A stretch of DNA of 64,000 nucleotides, from the NCBI GenBank assembly GCA_030770535.1, contig JASVEC010000006.1, forward strand, positions 1,302,001 through 1,366,000, given 5' to 3'. Below the pieces are notes generated by a model. The model was given only the letters and a program-made list of their open reading frames with translations, was not told the DNA's origin and ran no database searches. The position numbers and the translations under genes were made by a program. Of this stretch, positions 32,351-44,016 are shown piece after piece (positions within the stretch are counted from its first letter, which is position 1; every line of letters begins with the position of its first letter). Source of the stretch: Batkoa obscura. Taxonomy: Eukaryota > Entomophthoromycota > Entomophthoromycetes > Entomophthorales > Batkoaceae.

Positions 32351-35269
32351 TTAATTTTGTAAGTTGGAAGGTGAAGAACGTTCTCTTATAATAGGTAATG
32401 CTAACATACGACGAAAGTTTGTGCCAATAGATTTATCTTGAGAAGAATCTAAAGAATTTCTTTTAATATCTAAATTGAATCCTAATCGAGATTGTAATTC
32501 TTGTCGTAATAAGTCTTGATCTTTTCGTTTAATATTCTAATTTAAATAATTTTATTAGTATTTTATTAGTATATTAATTAAAATTAATTCTATTTTAATT
32601 TTAATTTTAATTTAATATTATAAATAAAATGGAATTTGAATTCTATTATTATTTGTATTTTAAAATATTTAATTTGACTTACTTTAACTTCCATAACTCT
32701 TAAAAAAAATGGAAATTGGGGTTCTGTTGCAATTTCTAATAATAAATCCATAAATTTTTGAACTTTTATTGAATCTTTGATATCTTCTTCATTTAATGGA
32801 AATTGAATTAAATTCAAATATTTTTTAATTTTTTGATTATATAATTCATTATTGCGTTTTCTAAAACTAGAAATTAAAATAATAGAAAATTATAAAGTTA
32901 GTTAAATTAATATTAATTTGTTCTATTATTAAATAAAAGCTTACTTTTGTATTAATATATTATTTTCATTAGTTTCAAATGTTATCATTTCATTGAATTT
33001 ATTCATTAATTTATCTCCATCTTCTAATAGCTTTATAAAATAATTTAGTTATTAAATTAAATTAATTATAAAATAAAATAAAATATAAATTTTACTTGTC
33101 TAATAGCAAACTCATTTAATCTTTTCAATCTGAAAATAGCTTCCATCCATTTAATAATAAAACCCCTATAATAAAAAAATTAATATTATTAATTCCAATT
33201 TTCAACCTCTTTTTTTTTCCTTCTTCTTCTTCTTTTCTATTGTTTATTTCTTATTTTACTTACTCAACAAATCGATTACAAAAAGCATGATAATAACTTG
33301 AATAATTTAATTCTTTTTTTAAATTATTATTAATTAATTTAATAACATTTAAAAAATGAGTTAAATATTCTGGATACGATGATAGATGACTCCATGTTCC
33401 CCACATCATTTTAGAAAATTGTAAATACCCTGCTTCCATTAATTGTTGCCCTCCTTTAACTATTGTGTTGAGAATATGACTTAAATATCTAAAATAATTT
33501 ATTATTATTATGAAATTATTTGGTCATTAATGTGATATAACAGGATAGAATAACTTACTGATTATATAGTTCCATTTCCTTTTCAAAATCAATTTTTTCA
33601 AAATAAGTTTCATCTAATGTTTGTTCTAATTTTTCTTGCAATGGTATCATAGAATCTAAGCAATATTTAGTTGAATTTAATACATGACATTGAAATTTCA
33701 ATTCTTCTTCTGTTGTTATTTTTTTATCAAAACTAAAAAATAATTATTAATTATTAATCATTAATTATTAAATTAAATTAAATTAAATTAAATTGGACTT
33801 CTATTATTAATTAAATACTCAATAGTCTTACTTTTTTAATACTAAATTTAAATATTGTTGAAAATATTGTTGAAATAATTTAGCTAATAATATTAAACAT
33901 TTACCCCCATTTACTTTTGATAATGTATTTAGTGCTTCTTGATATTTCAATAATAAATGAGTACTAGATTTAAATACAATTACTTGAGAATCCTCATCAA
34001 TTTCAATATTATTTTGACTTTCTATAATAAATTGATGTAATTCTTGCTGTTCTTTATCAATAAATCGATTTAAATAAGGTTCAAAATAACAAGAAATAAA
34101 CCCTTGAAATGGGATAGCATCAGGTCTATTTTTAACTTGAAATTTAAGATCTAATTGCTGTTCAAATTGAATTGTTAATAATAAAACTTTAATCATTAAA
34201 TTAATATCTTGATTTAATTCTAATTGATCTGTTAATTGAGTACTTGTAATTTCACAATATCTTTTACAAACTAATTCATTGAGATACCAATGTTGAGGAA
34301 AGAATTGAGAGTGTTGATTATCATATTCTGATAAATAAATTTTTAACCAATTAAATCTTCTTTTTATATATTCTAATTCACTTAATTCTTCATTTGATTG
34401 AAATAATTGAATATATTCATTAATTTGTAAATTAACATAATATTCTATTATCATTTTTTTCCCTTGTGTATGAATATAATCGATCATATTACATGCTTGT
34501 TTTAACCAAATATTATCTTTATTTTTTAATTTTCCATTATTATCAAAACTTTGTTTAAAATCTTCATATATAATTAACATTAATTTATCTTGTAATTGAT
34601 GAATGACTTCCCCTAATTCATAAATTGGACGTATTTTTTTAAAAGTTTGAAAATTTAAAAATAATTCAATAACAGCCTAAAAAATAAAAATAATTTTATA
34701 TTCTGAATTAATTATTGAAAATAATAATTACCTGCATCAAATGCCCCGAAGTCTCATAATCTTTAAATTCAATACTTTGTTTTAATTTATCCACTGCAGA
34801 TACTATATTTTATAAACATTGATATTAATACTCATAAGGAAAATAGATCAAATTAAATTAAATTACCCAACATCTGTAACCTTTTAGAAAAAGTAATACA
34901 AGCAATGATATTTTTTTTAGCCAAATCCAAGCCTTTAATACCTTCAGTAACTTGTCTGACACTTAGTTCCGCAACCTCGGAAGAATTTCGCAAATATTGA
35001 ATTTTTTCTATTAACAACTAGTAGGAAATAATAATAATAAGATAAATATTATGTTTATTATATAAATGAGTTTATATTCAACTTACTTTCGTTTCCTTTT
35101 CCCCCTTTAACATTTTTAATTTGTGATCTTGTGCTAATTCTAATTGTTTAATTAATAAACTTTGTAACTCTTTATCCACTGATTTTAATTTCATATGGAT
35201 ATTATATTCCATTAAATCTAATTGAGATAAATCGGATTCTATTTTTATATCAAAAAAGTATTAGTATCC

Positions 35270-35341
<72 letters not shown>

Positions 35342-35413
35342 TATTTGTTTACCATCTTCAATTAGTTCATTAATAAACTCATATTCATTAAAATCATTAG
35401 CATCTATATCCAT
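32351..35413 (-). CDS. VPS53: VPS53, subunit of the GARP/EARP tethering complex
   Basis: Multi-exon gene. ATG at 35413 gives MDIDANDFNEYEFINELIED; an intron with a long trinucleotide repeat follows. The second exon, ESDLSQLDLMEYNIHMKLKS, continues into coiled coil. Then comes ITEGIK-like VTEGIKGLDLAKKNIIACIT, the most conserved box of Vps53 N-domains, followed by SAVDKLKQSIEFKDYETSGH. The largest exon (about 33830-34680) holds helical repeats; later exons include KELNYSSYYHAFCNRF. The C-terminus is a polar tail ending ERSSPSNLQN. GARP tethers endosome-derived vesicles at the trans-Golgi. The internal Met at 34580 is not the start. It shares a 236-bp upstream region with the divergent dioxygenase gene. 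Confidence 0.85.
35273..35341. repeat. TTA/TAA trinucleotide microsatellite in VPS53 intron 1
   Basis: An uninterrupted run of about 23 ATT units lies within the first intron of VPS53 (in transcript sense, AAT repeats just after the GTAAAC donor). It is the longest such tract in the window. Confidence 0.95.
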
Positions 35414-35649
35414 CCCAAGTTTTATTTTTATTATAATTTTAAAAAAATAAAATATATTTTTTTTAAAACAATGACATTTTAGTCTATTCTAAGCCACTAA
35501 GAAATTCTACCAATAAACTAAACTTCCTTTAATTTATCAATCATATAGATAAATCGAAAATTTTCGGTTCTGAATAACGTAATAAAAAATATAAAAGCAA
35601 TATTTGAACTGCAAAAAAATGCGTTTCAATTTATCTTAATTCCAAGATC

Positions 35650-36976
35650 ATGCTACTAAAACAATTTCATCTCACTAGACTCAATCCTTTTTATCGATTA
35701 ATTCGAAATTATACAAGTAATTTGATCAATTTTATTTATAGAACCTAGTCCTCTAACAATTCCTTTATTAGCTTATAAACATGATAACATAAACAAAACC
35801 ATATCATTAATACTCCCCAATGCAGCTGTGAAACAGCTAGATTACTATTGGTTACGAGATAATTGTACTTGTCCTCAATGTGTGGATCCAAGTAGTACTC
35901 AAAAGTTACATTCTAGTGGAGAAATTAATTTGGATTTAAAATTAAAAGATATAAAAGTTGAACAAAATCAATTAAAATTATTATGGGAAAAAAATTCATT
36001 AATAAGTGAAGTAGAAGAGGAGTTAAAAAGGGAGAAGCTTGAAGAAGGTCATAAAACTATTTATAATTTGAAGGATTTAACTGGTGAAGTGGAACCCTTA
36101 TTAAATGTTCCTATTAAAATTTGGGATGATACAATCCATTTAGAAAATATAACATTCGATTATCAACACTACCTCAAAGACCCTAAATTACCACTTTTAA
36201 ATTTATATAAATATGGTATAATCTTATTAAGTAATGTAGAATCTGGAGAAAATATAGTGAATAAAATAGGAGAAAAAATAGGGCCTATTATGAGTACTTT
36301 TTATGGTACTAATTGGCATGTAAAAAGTGTAGCTAAGCCTAATAATATAGCTTATACTGGATTAAAATTGAATTTTCATATGGATTTATTGTAAGTATTA
36401 TTATTATTCAATTTCTATTTTAATCTATATTTTATATTAATTTCATATTGCAATAATAGGTATTTTGAATCCCCACCAGGTATTCAATTATTAAATTGTC
36501 TTGAAAATGAAGCTATTGGAGGTAATAGTTTATTTTTAGATGGGCTAAAAATTCTATCTGATTTAAAACATCAATTTCCAGAATATTACAATATATTACA
36601 GCAAACTCTAGTAACTTACAAATACAATAATGATGGTCATCATATGATTTTTAAACGACCTATTATAGAAGAAAATCATAACTTTAATTCATCACCTAAT
36701 TTCAATTATGCCCCACCCTTTATGGGTAAATTAGATCTAATTAATATTAATCAGTGTCAATTATTTTATAAAGCAATGAGTAAATTAGATGAATTAATAT
36801 CCCAAAATCAAATTTTATTAAATTTTAAATTAAATAAAAATACTTGTGTATTATTTAATAATCGACGTTTATTACATGCAAGAGAAAAATTTGAAACTTC
36901 AGGTAATCGACATTTTAATGGCACTTATGTAGGTTTGGATCCCTTTTTAGATACTATTCGTAAACTGATTAAATAA
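35650..36976 (+). CDS. Gamma-butyrobetaine/trimethyllysine dioxygenase family
   Basis: Three exons (35650-35716, 35742-36390, 36460-36976) give 410 residues. Exon 1 (MLLKQFHLTRLNPFYRLIRN) is basic, like a mitochondrial presequence, and is joined by a 25-nt intron. The N-terminal zinc-binding DUF971-like domain has YYWLRDNCTCPQCVDPSSTQ. The 2-oxoglutarate dioxygenase core shows the iron site FHMDLLYF (His-x-Asp), SPPGIQLLNCLENEAIGG, and distal NNRRLLHARE with the second His. The family catalyses the first or last step of carnitine synthesis; motifs do not separate the two. It converges on VTA1. A relic of a second copy lies at 40930-41162. Confidence 0.88.
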
Positions 36977-37071
36977 TTATTATATTAATTAAAATTTAAA
37001 GTTTATTACCTTTATTTTGATTATTATTATTATTATATTTATTTCTTTTATTTATTTATTTATTACTATTT

Positions 37072-38392
37072 TTATTTCATTTTTTTTAATTCTTCAATTG
37101 CTTTTAATAAAAATTCAATAGCATGATCCGGTTCATTGTAAGTTAAACTACTTAATGCATTTTTAATCAACTTCTTTCCTTTAGTTTCTGCTTCTTGTTT
37201 TCGATTGATATCATCATAGTTAATTTCATTGACTATTGTATTTCTATTATAATTATTAGAACTATTATAATTATTATTATAATCATTAGAACTATTATAA
37301 TTATTATTATAATCATTATTATTATTATAATTATTATTATTATTATTATTATTTATAGATTGTTGATTAAAATTAGGTGTTTGTTGCTCATTATTAGTTT
37401 CTTTAAAAGTCTTATTATCATTACTAAAACTAAGTTTAGTCTGTTGCTCGTTCAAATCCAACCCATTTTCTTCTGATTTAGTAATTGGGTTAATAGGTGG
37501 ATATTGTTGTGATAAATTACTCCATTCGTTAGGTGGTTCAATTGGTGTATTTTCATTTGGTGGAATATACACTTCCTCTTCTAATTAATAAAATAACAGA
37601 AACATAAAAACATTAAAATTTTTTTATATTAAATTCAATTTACCTTTACTCTTTATTCCTTCTTTCATTAATTTATTCACTTGTACTGCTTTATATTTAC
37701 AATATGTCATCTTTTCTTCCAGCTTAAAATAAGCATTAGTTATTTATATATAAAAAATAACCTAGTTCTTCTATTGATTGTTCCTTACCTCTGGATCTTT
37801 TTCTCCACAAGTAATAATTAATATTTCTAGAAAATTACCAGCGGCTAAATAAGCCATCGAAGTTTTACTAATTCATTATTAAATCCTTTTTAAAAATATC
37901 ATACATATAGATCGACTTACGCGTCATAAACTTTTTGATAAAATCCATTCTCTGCTTTTTGAAACGCTTGATCTATTACTTTTTCTAATTGTAATTTAGC
38001 TTCATCATCATTGACTACATATCCTTTTTTTAATAATAACTCTTTTTCCTAATAAAAATAAGTTATTTGATTCTGTTAAACTTGGCATCAGTTTCTATTC
38101 CATTTAATGATTTTTATTATTTTAAAATACTTCACTTACTTTCTCTGCCCTATCCATTAAATTACTTAAATAAAGTTTACTATCATCTTGCATTAAATTT
38201 AATCCCATTGACTTATTAATCCCATGTAATAAACCTAAATATAAAAAATTGTTTTATTATTAAATGATGATTGATAACTAATTGAATTGATTATCACTTA
38301 CAATAATAAGATACCAAGGGTAACTTCCCTTTAACCTCCTTCGATCTTGTTAAAAATTGATTGATACTCTTTAATTCCACAGGTAGATTCAT
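37072..38392 (-). CDS. VTA1: VTA1/LIP5, activator of the Vps4 ATPase
   Basis: Several exons from ATG at 38392. N-terminal exon MNLPVELKSINQFLTRSKEV, then SYYCLLHGINKSMGLNLMQD and LYLSNLMDRAEKEKELLLKK, then QKAENGFYQKVYDA, AYLAAGNFLEILITCGEKDP and MTYCKYKAVQVNKLMKEG. These are the two MIT-like repeats of Vta1. A long linker rich in Asn and Tyr follows, then the C-terminal VSL domain ALSSLTYNEPDHAIEFLLKA, which in yeast dimerises and stimulates Vps4. It acts in ESCRT-III disassembly at endosomes. The linker is encoded by imperfect AAT-type repeats (about 37245-37350) and is probably length-variable. It is convergent with the dioxygenase gene (95 bp between stops). Confidence 0.9.
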
Positions 38393-40069
38393 ATATTGTT
38401 ATATTTACTTAATTATTAAACAAAAAAGCTTTATTTGATCTATTAAAAGCTTGATTTTATTTTTAAAAAATAAATATCCAATAAAGGAAAAGATAGCGTA
38501 ACCAATAAACAAACGGATAGCAAGTAAAAAGGATGAATAGTAAGCTAGACAAGGGGAAGATAGAAAGTATAAGAACCTTACCCTTATAATTTAATTGATA
38601 CTGATATTATTTTAGTATCACTTAACACTAACTTTATAATAAAAATTTAAACTCTTGATTTCAAAGAGATTCTAGACTTCGACAATCTACCTCCTACTCT
38701 GAGCCAATCTTCACAAGTCTATGAAAGGTAACACCTAAAATATTTATATCATATATAAACAATAAGCAATAGTTTAATAAATACAATAACTATATTCTAT
38801 AGATGTAATCCTAATTTTAATTATAACAAAAAGTTCTAAAAAAATATTTGAATCGGATTAGATTCCACTTGATTAATAGAATAACATTGTTGGTAACGAT
38901 AGCTTGAGAATTAATATCAATGTTTATTAATGTGTTGACATGATATTATAATGTAATATTAACTGTTGATTAAATAAATAGTTAATAGTTTGATAAAATT
39001 ATTAAATCAATATAATTTTAAATATCATTATTATATAATAACAGTAGAAAGAATTTTATAGTATATCAACTATTACACTTTACAATTTTAAAATTATTAT
39101 TTTATTTTATATCAAAATAAAAACAAATAAACTAACTGATACCTTATTAGTAACTATCCTATCAACACACATACAGGCTGGCTTATTGCCGAACTCTTTT
39201 GCTTCACACTGTGGCATCATTGGAATGATTCTAGTAGCGATATCAGCTTCGCATTGAACCAGCAATAATAAGCCTAAAAGTATTTAGCTAACATAGAACT
39301 TCATAATCACAGTTAATACAATACACAGTTAATGCAATACACAGCCTAGACTGTAAATCACCCATAGCAACCATTGTTACTATGTCACCGTACTTCTGAT
39401 TATTACTAGCTATTTGCTGTAAAAAAGAACTGGTAATGAGGAAACAGAGTGAAAAAGTGGCCTTTTTATACCCTTCAGTTACCAATTTTCAACTTTAGCA
39501 ATTATGAAGTAACTGCTTGAAGTGAATTAAATCAAAACATAATGTTAAGGTCAAACTTTTAAATTAAGTTTAAAATAAAGATTGATACGATGATCATGTC
39601 ATATTTTAAGTTTACTACTTATTTTAATTCAAATAAGTTTTGATTATTTAATATAATTGGTTAACATTTAAATAAACCAATAATAAAACTTAAATTCAAC
39701 TAAATTTAATCGAATCAAAATATTAGAATGAAGCATGTGCAATTTAATTACAGCTTCAGCCTATTCTAGCATATACTTTCATTTTTAACTTTTAAATGTA
39801 TGCTATTAATTACTTATTATTTAGATTTATTAATGCTAGGAGTTTATTTGTAATATTCAGTTAATAAGTTTTATTGCATCATTAAAAATTTTCATGTGTA
39901 AACATAAATTATTACTATATTAAATATTTCAATACTGCAATTCTATACCTTTACCGCTAATTTTTATTAAAAAAGTTAAATTTATATAATAGATTTATAA
40001 AAATACAAATACATTAGAATCTAAATAAAAAGTATATTAATACTAATAATACTAAATTTATATAGCATA
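38393..40069. other. AT-rich intergenic region
   Basis: This is upstream of VTA1. It contains a relic of a small secreted-protein gene (39144-39294) and is otherwise featureless to my reading. Confidence 0.55.
39144..39294 (-). pseudogene. Relic of a small secreted cysteine-containing protein
   Basis: Reading leftward from an ATG at 39294, a hydrophobic leader (GLLLLVQCEA) is followed by DIATRIIPMMPQCEAKEFGN and KPACMCVDRIVTNK, then a GT donor-like site. The open frame is interrupted within the leader, so it is either a decayed gene or contains a sequence error. The signal-peptide character and closely spaced cysteines suggest a secreted protein. The family is not recognised. Confidence 0.4.
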
Positions 40070-40170
40070 TGGGGATGTATTTTTTTGTTTAAGGATTTTA
40101 CTAACAATCTTTCCACTCAACTAGCGCTTAAAAAATGGAAAAAGTAATGAAACCAAAAAAAACACCCACA
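40070..40170 (+). mobile_element. Foldback element copy, full length
   Basis: This has TA, TGGGGATGTATTTTTTTG on the left and CACCCACA then TA on the right, 101 bp. The core reads CCACTCAACTAGCGC: one CpG kept, one changed to CA. Confidence 0.92.
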
Positions 40171-40929
40171 TATGTTTATTATAATAATTACTTTTATTGA
40201 AAATAAATTGTTCATATAGTATGTGATTAATCTTATTGTTTTTTATTATTACTGATTGCTATTTAATCAGGATGTATATTAAAAAATGTTTTTTATAAAA
40301 TTCTTTTAACATGTTATCTAAATTTTATATAGCATAGAAAATGTATAGAAAATGGAACAAAGGTTGTTTCAATATATTAACAAAACAATAAGCTTTGAGT
40401 TGATGAAAAAAACAAAATAAAACTATAAGCTATCCTTTTAATCTTCTAAATTATTTCAATTGTTGATAATGATTATTTTACGAATTTTGTCTGTTTTAGG
40501 CTTTTCATTTTTATCATTATATATTTGTTAAAATGGTTATGTGAAATGCAATTTTGAATATCAATAATTTAACTTATTTTAAAAGACAAATGTCCCAAGC
40601 TTAGGTTCTAAAATCAGATATAGCTATCAATATCCTCAGAATGAGCCCAAAGCACTTATATGCTTCAATATGCGATAGGTATGCAATTATCTCAACCATT
40701 TTAAAATAAATTCAATAAGTTTTTTTATAAGTATAATTCACCGATTTATCTACCTTCCCTAACTTTTTTAATTTTTTTTAATTATAAGCATTGTTGATAA
40801 ATACACAAAGTCAACTCAACTTAACAAAAATAAATTTGATCAAAATACAACATTACGTTGATTGAATATCTGAGCTAAAGCAAAATAAAATTATTTTACC
40901 TAGTATTTGAAAATTATACAGATAGACTT

Positions 40930-41162
40930 AATAGTCGTTGTTTATTATATTCTAGAGAGGAACCTAGTATTCTTGGCAGTAACCATCGTTTTTATAGCAC
41001 TTGTGTAGATTTGATCTGCTTTTAGATGATATGGGGATGTATTTTTGTTCAAGAATTTTACTAACAATCTTTCCACTCAAATAGCGCTCAAAAGATAGAA
41101 AAAATAATGAAATCAAAAAAAAACATCCTCATATGTATAAGCTCATCAAAAAATTAAATAAC
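40930..41162 (+). pseudogene. 3' relic of a second carnitine-type dioxygenase gene, split by a foldback element
   Basis: The frame at 40930 reads NSRCLLYSREEPS then SNHRFYSTCVDL, aligning with NNRRLLHAREKFE and GNRHFNGTYVGL at the C-terminus of the intact gene ending at 36976. A shift follows, and then at LDD the 100-bp foldback copy 41032-41131 begins. Immediately after it the sequence continues MYKLIKKL, matching IRKLIK of the intact gene. Upstream of 40930 homology fades. The relic shows that a paralogue once existed about 4 kb from the intact gene on the same strand. Confidence 0.78.
41032..41131 (+). mobile_element. Foldback element inserted in the dioxygenase relic
   Basis: This is a full-length copy (TGGGGATGTATTTTTGTTC to CATCCTCA) flanked by TA on both sides. 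Removing the element plus one TA rejoins the homology to the intact dioxygenase. The core reads CCACTCAAATAGCGC. Confidence 0.93.
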
Positions 41163-41515
41163 ATACCATTATAATTTATCCTTAAGATCATATTTGTACA
41201 TAGATACTAAATCATTGTTCACTTTTTTTTAAAGACTTATAATAAATAAAATACTATAGTTATTAAGTTTTTTACTTACATTATTCTAAATCATTGTATT
41301 ATTTAACATTGCCTAACTATTATGTATTTATGATTTTAACAGATTATTTATTTTAAAATGTTATCAAATTTAACTCAAAACGAAATAAACAATATAAATA
41401 AATACTAAGTGTCATTAATAAATATGCTAAAAAGCACTCAAAAAACAAACATAAATGTAGTACTTATTTAGCGCACTAACAAATATGCTAAAAGTACCTT
41501 ATTATATAATTCATA

Positions 41516-41614
41516 TGGAGATGTTTTTTTTGGCTTCATCACTTTTCCCATTTTTTAAGCACTATTTGAGCAGAAAGGTTGCCAGTAAAATTCTTAAACA
41601 AAAATACATCCCCA
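41516..41614 (-). mobile_element. Foldback element copy, full length
   Basis: Opposite orientation: TA, TGGAGATGTTTTTTTTGG on the left, CATCCCCA then TA on the right, 99 bp. The core reads AGCACTATTTGAGCAG, with both CpG sites changed to CA. Confidence 0.92.
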
Positions 41615-41911
41615 TATCTTGATGCCAAAGAAAAAGCTCGAATTAGCAACTCATTAAACAGTCAGTATCTATAATTCACAGATTATTTGCACTCACGCAC
41701 TTTTAATGTGGCCTGCTACATTTTCTAGATTAATTTTATATGAACAACCGCTCCTAACAAAATTATCCTCGTATGCACCTGGATTGCTAGTAGTAATTAA
41801 ACTAATAGAGAAATAAAAACATAAAAGTATAAAGATAAATTCAATAGCCCATTATTATTTTTTATTCCTATTCAAAAAAAGTTTTGTCTATTTATAACAA
41901 AATAAGACCTG

Positions 41912-42137
41912 ATGAACGAAGCAAAGACAAATACCATGTAAGAAACGCTGTTAGAAAGGTAAATATGGCTAACAAAAGCAAAAAAAGCAATAGAAAAGCG
42001 AATACCTTAGGCTTATGAAAGGGCTGGAAGAAATTTCTTTTAGTATAATTCAAAAGCAACTACATCCAAAAGATCTAGAATCCAATTTCTATGAAGTCTT
42101 TAAACTATGGCAAGATAGTTCCCATTCTGTAGTATAA
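41912..42137 (+). CDS. Possible 50-residue two-exon protein of unknown function
   Basis: ATG at 41912, exon 1 to 41937, strong GTAAGA donor, 73-nt intron, acceptor CTTAG at 42010, exon 2 to stop at 42137. The product starts MNEAKTNTMLMKGLEEISFS and continues IIQKQLHPKDLESNFYEVFK before LWQDSS near the C-terminus: amphipathic, soluble, unlike the low-complexity chance frames nearby. An alternative longer first exon in another frame (RPDERSKDKYH) is possible. It sits 155 bp upstream of the DUF2015 gene on the same strand. I recognise no family; candidates are small complex subunits. Confidence 0.42.
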
Positions 42138-42292
42138 ATAAACGATTTTAAATTTTTATCCTTTGAATTTTTTACTCACACTCTATCCCCATCCAATCAA
42201 ACTAGCTTTATCATTTCTCTATTTATTAAGCCAAGCTTTTAAGTTATAATTTTCTATATTATTCTTATTAAAAAACACCCTTAAAAAATAAG

Positions 42293-42708
42293 ATGAGTTG
42301 GATTCACGAAGAACACATGCCATTGATCAATTATTATATGATGCTAGCACCCTTTATACTAGCAGGTAAACTTATTCCTCCTTCACCCAATTTCAATAAC
42401 ATTTATCATCCTCTTTAGCCATTTTAATAATAAGAAAATATTACAATTCAACTCCTATAGAAGTGATTGAAAGTGGTTCTTTTCTCCAAGATATAAGAGA
42501 TGGTTTAACAAGCAATAACTTTGACCTGAATCAAAATAATACGGATTTAAGGGATGGTTTAGGATCTAGTGATGAAATTAAAAATATAATGCTAAAATAT
42601 AAATGCGACTTTGATGAAGCCAGGTTAATCCGACAGAGAGAATTAATGATTAAAAACAATATTGATCCGGATACTGGTCTACCATTGGATGCTAAAGCAG
42701 TGTACTAA
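42293..42708 (+). CDS. Fungal DUF2015 small membrane protein
   Basis: Two exons (42293-42365, 42419-42708) give 120 residues. The N-terminus has one hydrophobic segment (YYMMLAPFILAAILIIRKYY). The soluble part contains LQDIRDGLTS and DLRDGLG, then EIKNIMLKYKCDFDEARLIR and ELMIKNNIDPDTGLPLDAKA. The end pattern F-DEAR-x-x-x-x-x-x-x-x-x-N-x-I-x-P-D-G is what I recall of the fungus-specific DUF2015 family, whose function is unknown. Single-pass anchoring with the tail in the cytosol or a lumen is inferred. The intron lies directly within the membrane segment. It converges on the SH3 gene, 203 bp between stops. Confidence 0.78.
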
Positions 42709-42911
42709 TTCTAATTTTTTTATATTAAAGTTTCTTTTTAAATTTAATTCAAATTAATATTTTGACCATTTTTTAAATTTCAATCTCTTTTTAAAAATAA
42801 AACATTTGAAAATTATGAAATTTATTACTTCTCTCAACTTTACTCAATAAACGAAGAGAACTTTGATCACAACAGCCTTATTATTATCCTTCGTTCCAAC
42901 TTCTTCCACAA

Positions 42912-43487
42912 TCACTCGTCTAAAAACTCGACATAATTTTCAGGAATAAGTCCTAACTTTTCATCCTTATAGAAGCCTACTAGCCAACCTTCAGTTTGGC
43001 GATAATGTACATAAAGTTCATCGCCTTTTTTGAAAGTTAATTCCGTTGGGTTTTCTGCATTGAAGTCGTATAAAGCTCTCACCCTTCCTGTAAATTTACT
43101 TTCTCTTTCCATACTATCGGAGCTTGGTGCGACTCCTACCTCTATGGCCGGGGTTTCTTCGGTTTGTCCCCAGTGTTTAATGTCTTCCATTGGGAACCCG
43201 AAATCCCTTACTTTCAAGGTACATGGGTCATAGAATTCTATTATATTTATTAATATGTTAGTTTTTAATGCCTTGTTTTGGTAGTGGAAATTGGAGCTAC
43301 TGGGTCAAATTGTTCTTTATTACCTTTTTTGAATAAGTCCTAAGGATTAATGTTGTGTGAGTAAATAAGTAAAATTTAAAAAAATTGTTCTTACATTTTT
43401 TTCATTGTCATTTAAATTCACTGTTAATTTTAATATTTCTTGTACTTTACTCTTTTGATCTTCTGGTTTGATGACTTGGCTTACCAT
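42912..43487 (-). CDS. SH3-domain adaptor, Nbp2/Skb5-like
   Basis: From ATG at 43487, three exons join in frame: the first gives MVSQVIKPEDQKSKVQEILK, a short second exon DLFKK, and the third FYDPCTLKVRDFGFPMEDIK onward. The RDFGFP-x-x-D-x-x-HWG segment before the SH3 domain corresponds to the RDYAYP-x-x-x-x-HYG box of yeast Nbp2. The SH3 domain occupies the last ~60 residues: RVRALYDFNAENPTELTFKK, GDELYVHYRQTEGWLVGFY and GLIPENYVEFLDE at the very end (ALYDF, the GW pair and PENYV are the usual ligand-site residues). Nbp2 and fission-yeast Skb5 are adaptors recruiting phosphatases or PAK kinase in stress and polarity signalling. Confidence 0.8.
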
Positions 43488-44016
43488 TTTTTCAATTTTT
43501 GCTATTAAAAAGCTGAATGTGGAGCTGAATTCTTTTACGTTTTAGGTCTTGACTAGCGAGCTATTTATTGGCTACTTCAATTATGAAAATTGAATTAATA
43601 TGGCCAAGTTTGGTAACCTGAATTTGCTTTTTTAAATTTCAAATTTAAATTTGAAAAATCTACTGAATGTTTTATTATTTTGTGCATTTGTTATGTATCA
43701 CAAAGCTCGAAAAAAAATTAGGGCATGTTTTTTAGTAGTTATTTTGCTAAAAAAAATTCTATTCAATAGCTATTAAAACTGGTCAAATAAATGAAATTGG
43801 AAAAAACCTATTAATATCAATTTACTTTGTAAATCATAATTTAAAACTATTAATATTGTATACTCCATCTGTTACAAAAACATTTGGTTATAATAAATTA
43901 AACTTTAAAAACTAATATTACATAATGATAAAAGAAAAGTATGGTGTAATAAGCTTGAATATTTTTAATTACGCTTTCTCGAACGTTCTAATAAGTAAAA
44001 AAATACTGTATTGTAA
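43488..44016. other. Intergenic region
   Basis: AT-rich spacer between the SH3 gene and the lipase gene, both on the minus strand. No clear repeat or gene was seen. Confidence 0.55.

Noticed and set aside
35262-35276. AGTATCCTTTTT, resembling a U12-type donor
   Set aside because: It is on the plus strand inside an intron of the minus-strand VPS53 gene; on the coding strand it reads as a UACUAAU-type branch region near the acceptor.
39288-39485. 65-residue minus-strand frame upstream of the secreted-protein relic
   Set aside because: It reads across what looks like a different frame of the relic and ends at once; the relic's own frame with the leader and cysteines is the more gene-like reading.
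41696-41800. Exon-like minus-strand stretch (TSNPGAYEDNFVRSGCSYK) with acceptor- and donor-like ends
   Set aside because: No start codon, no continuing exon on either side and no recognised family; possibly another relic, but unsupported.
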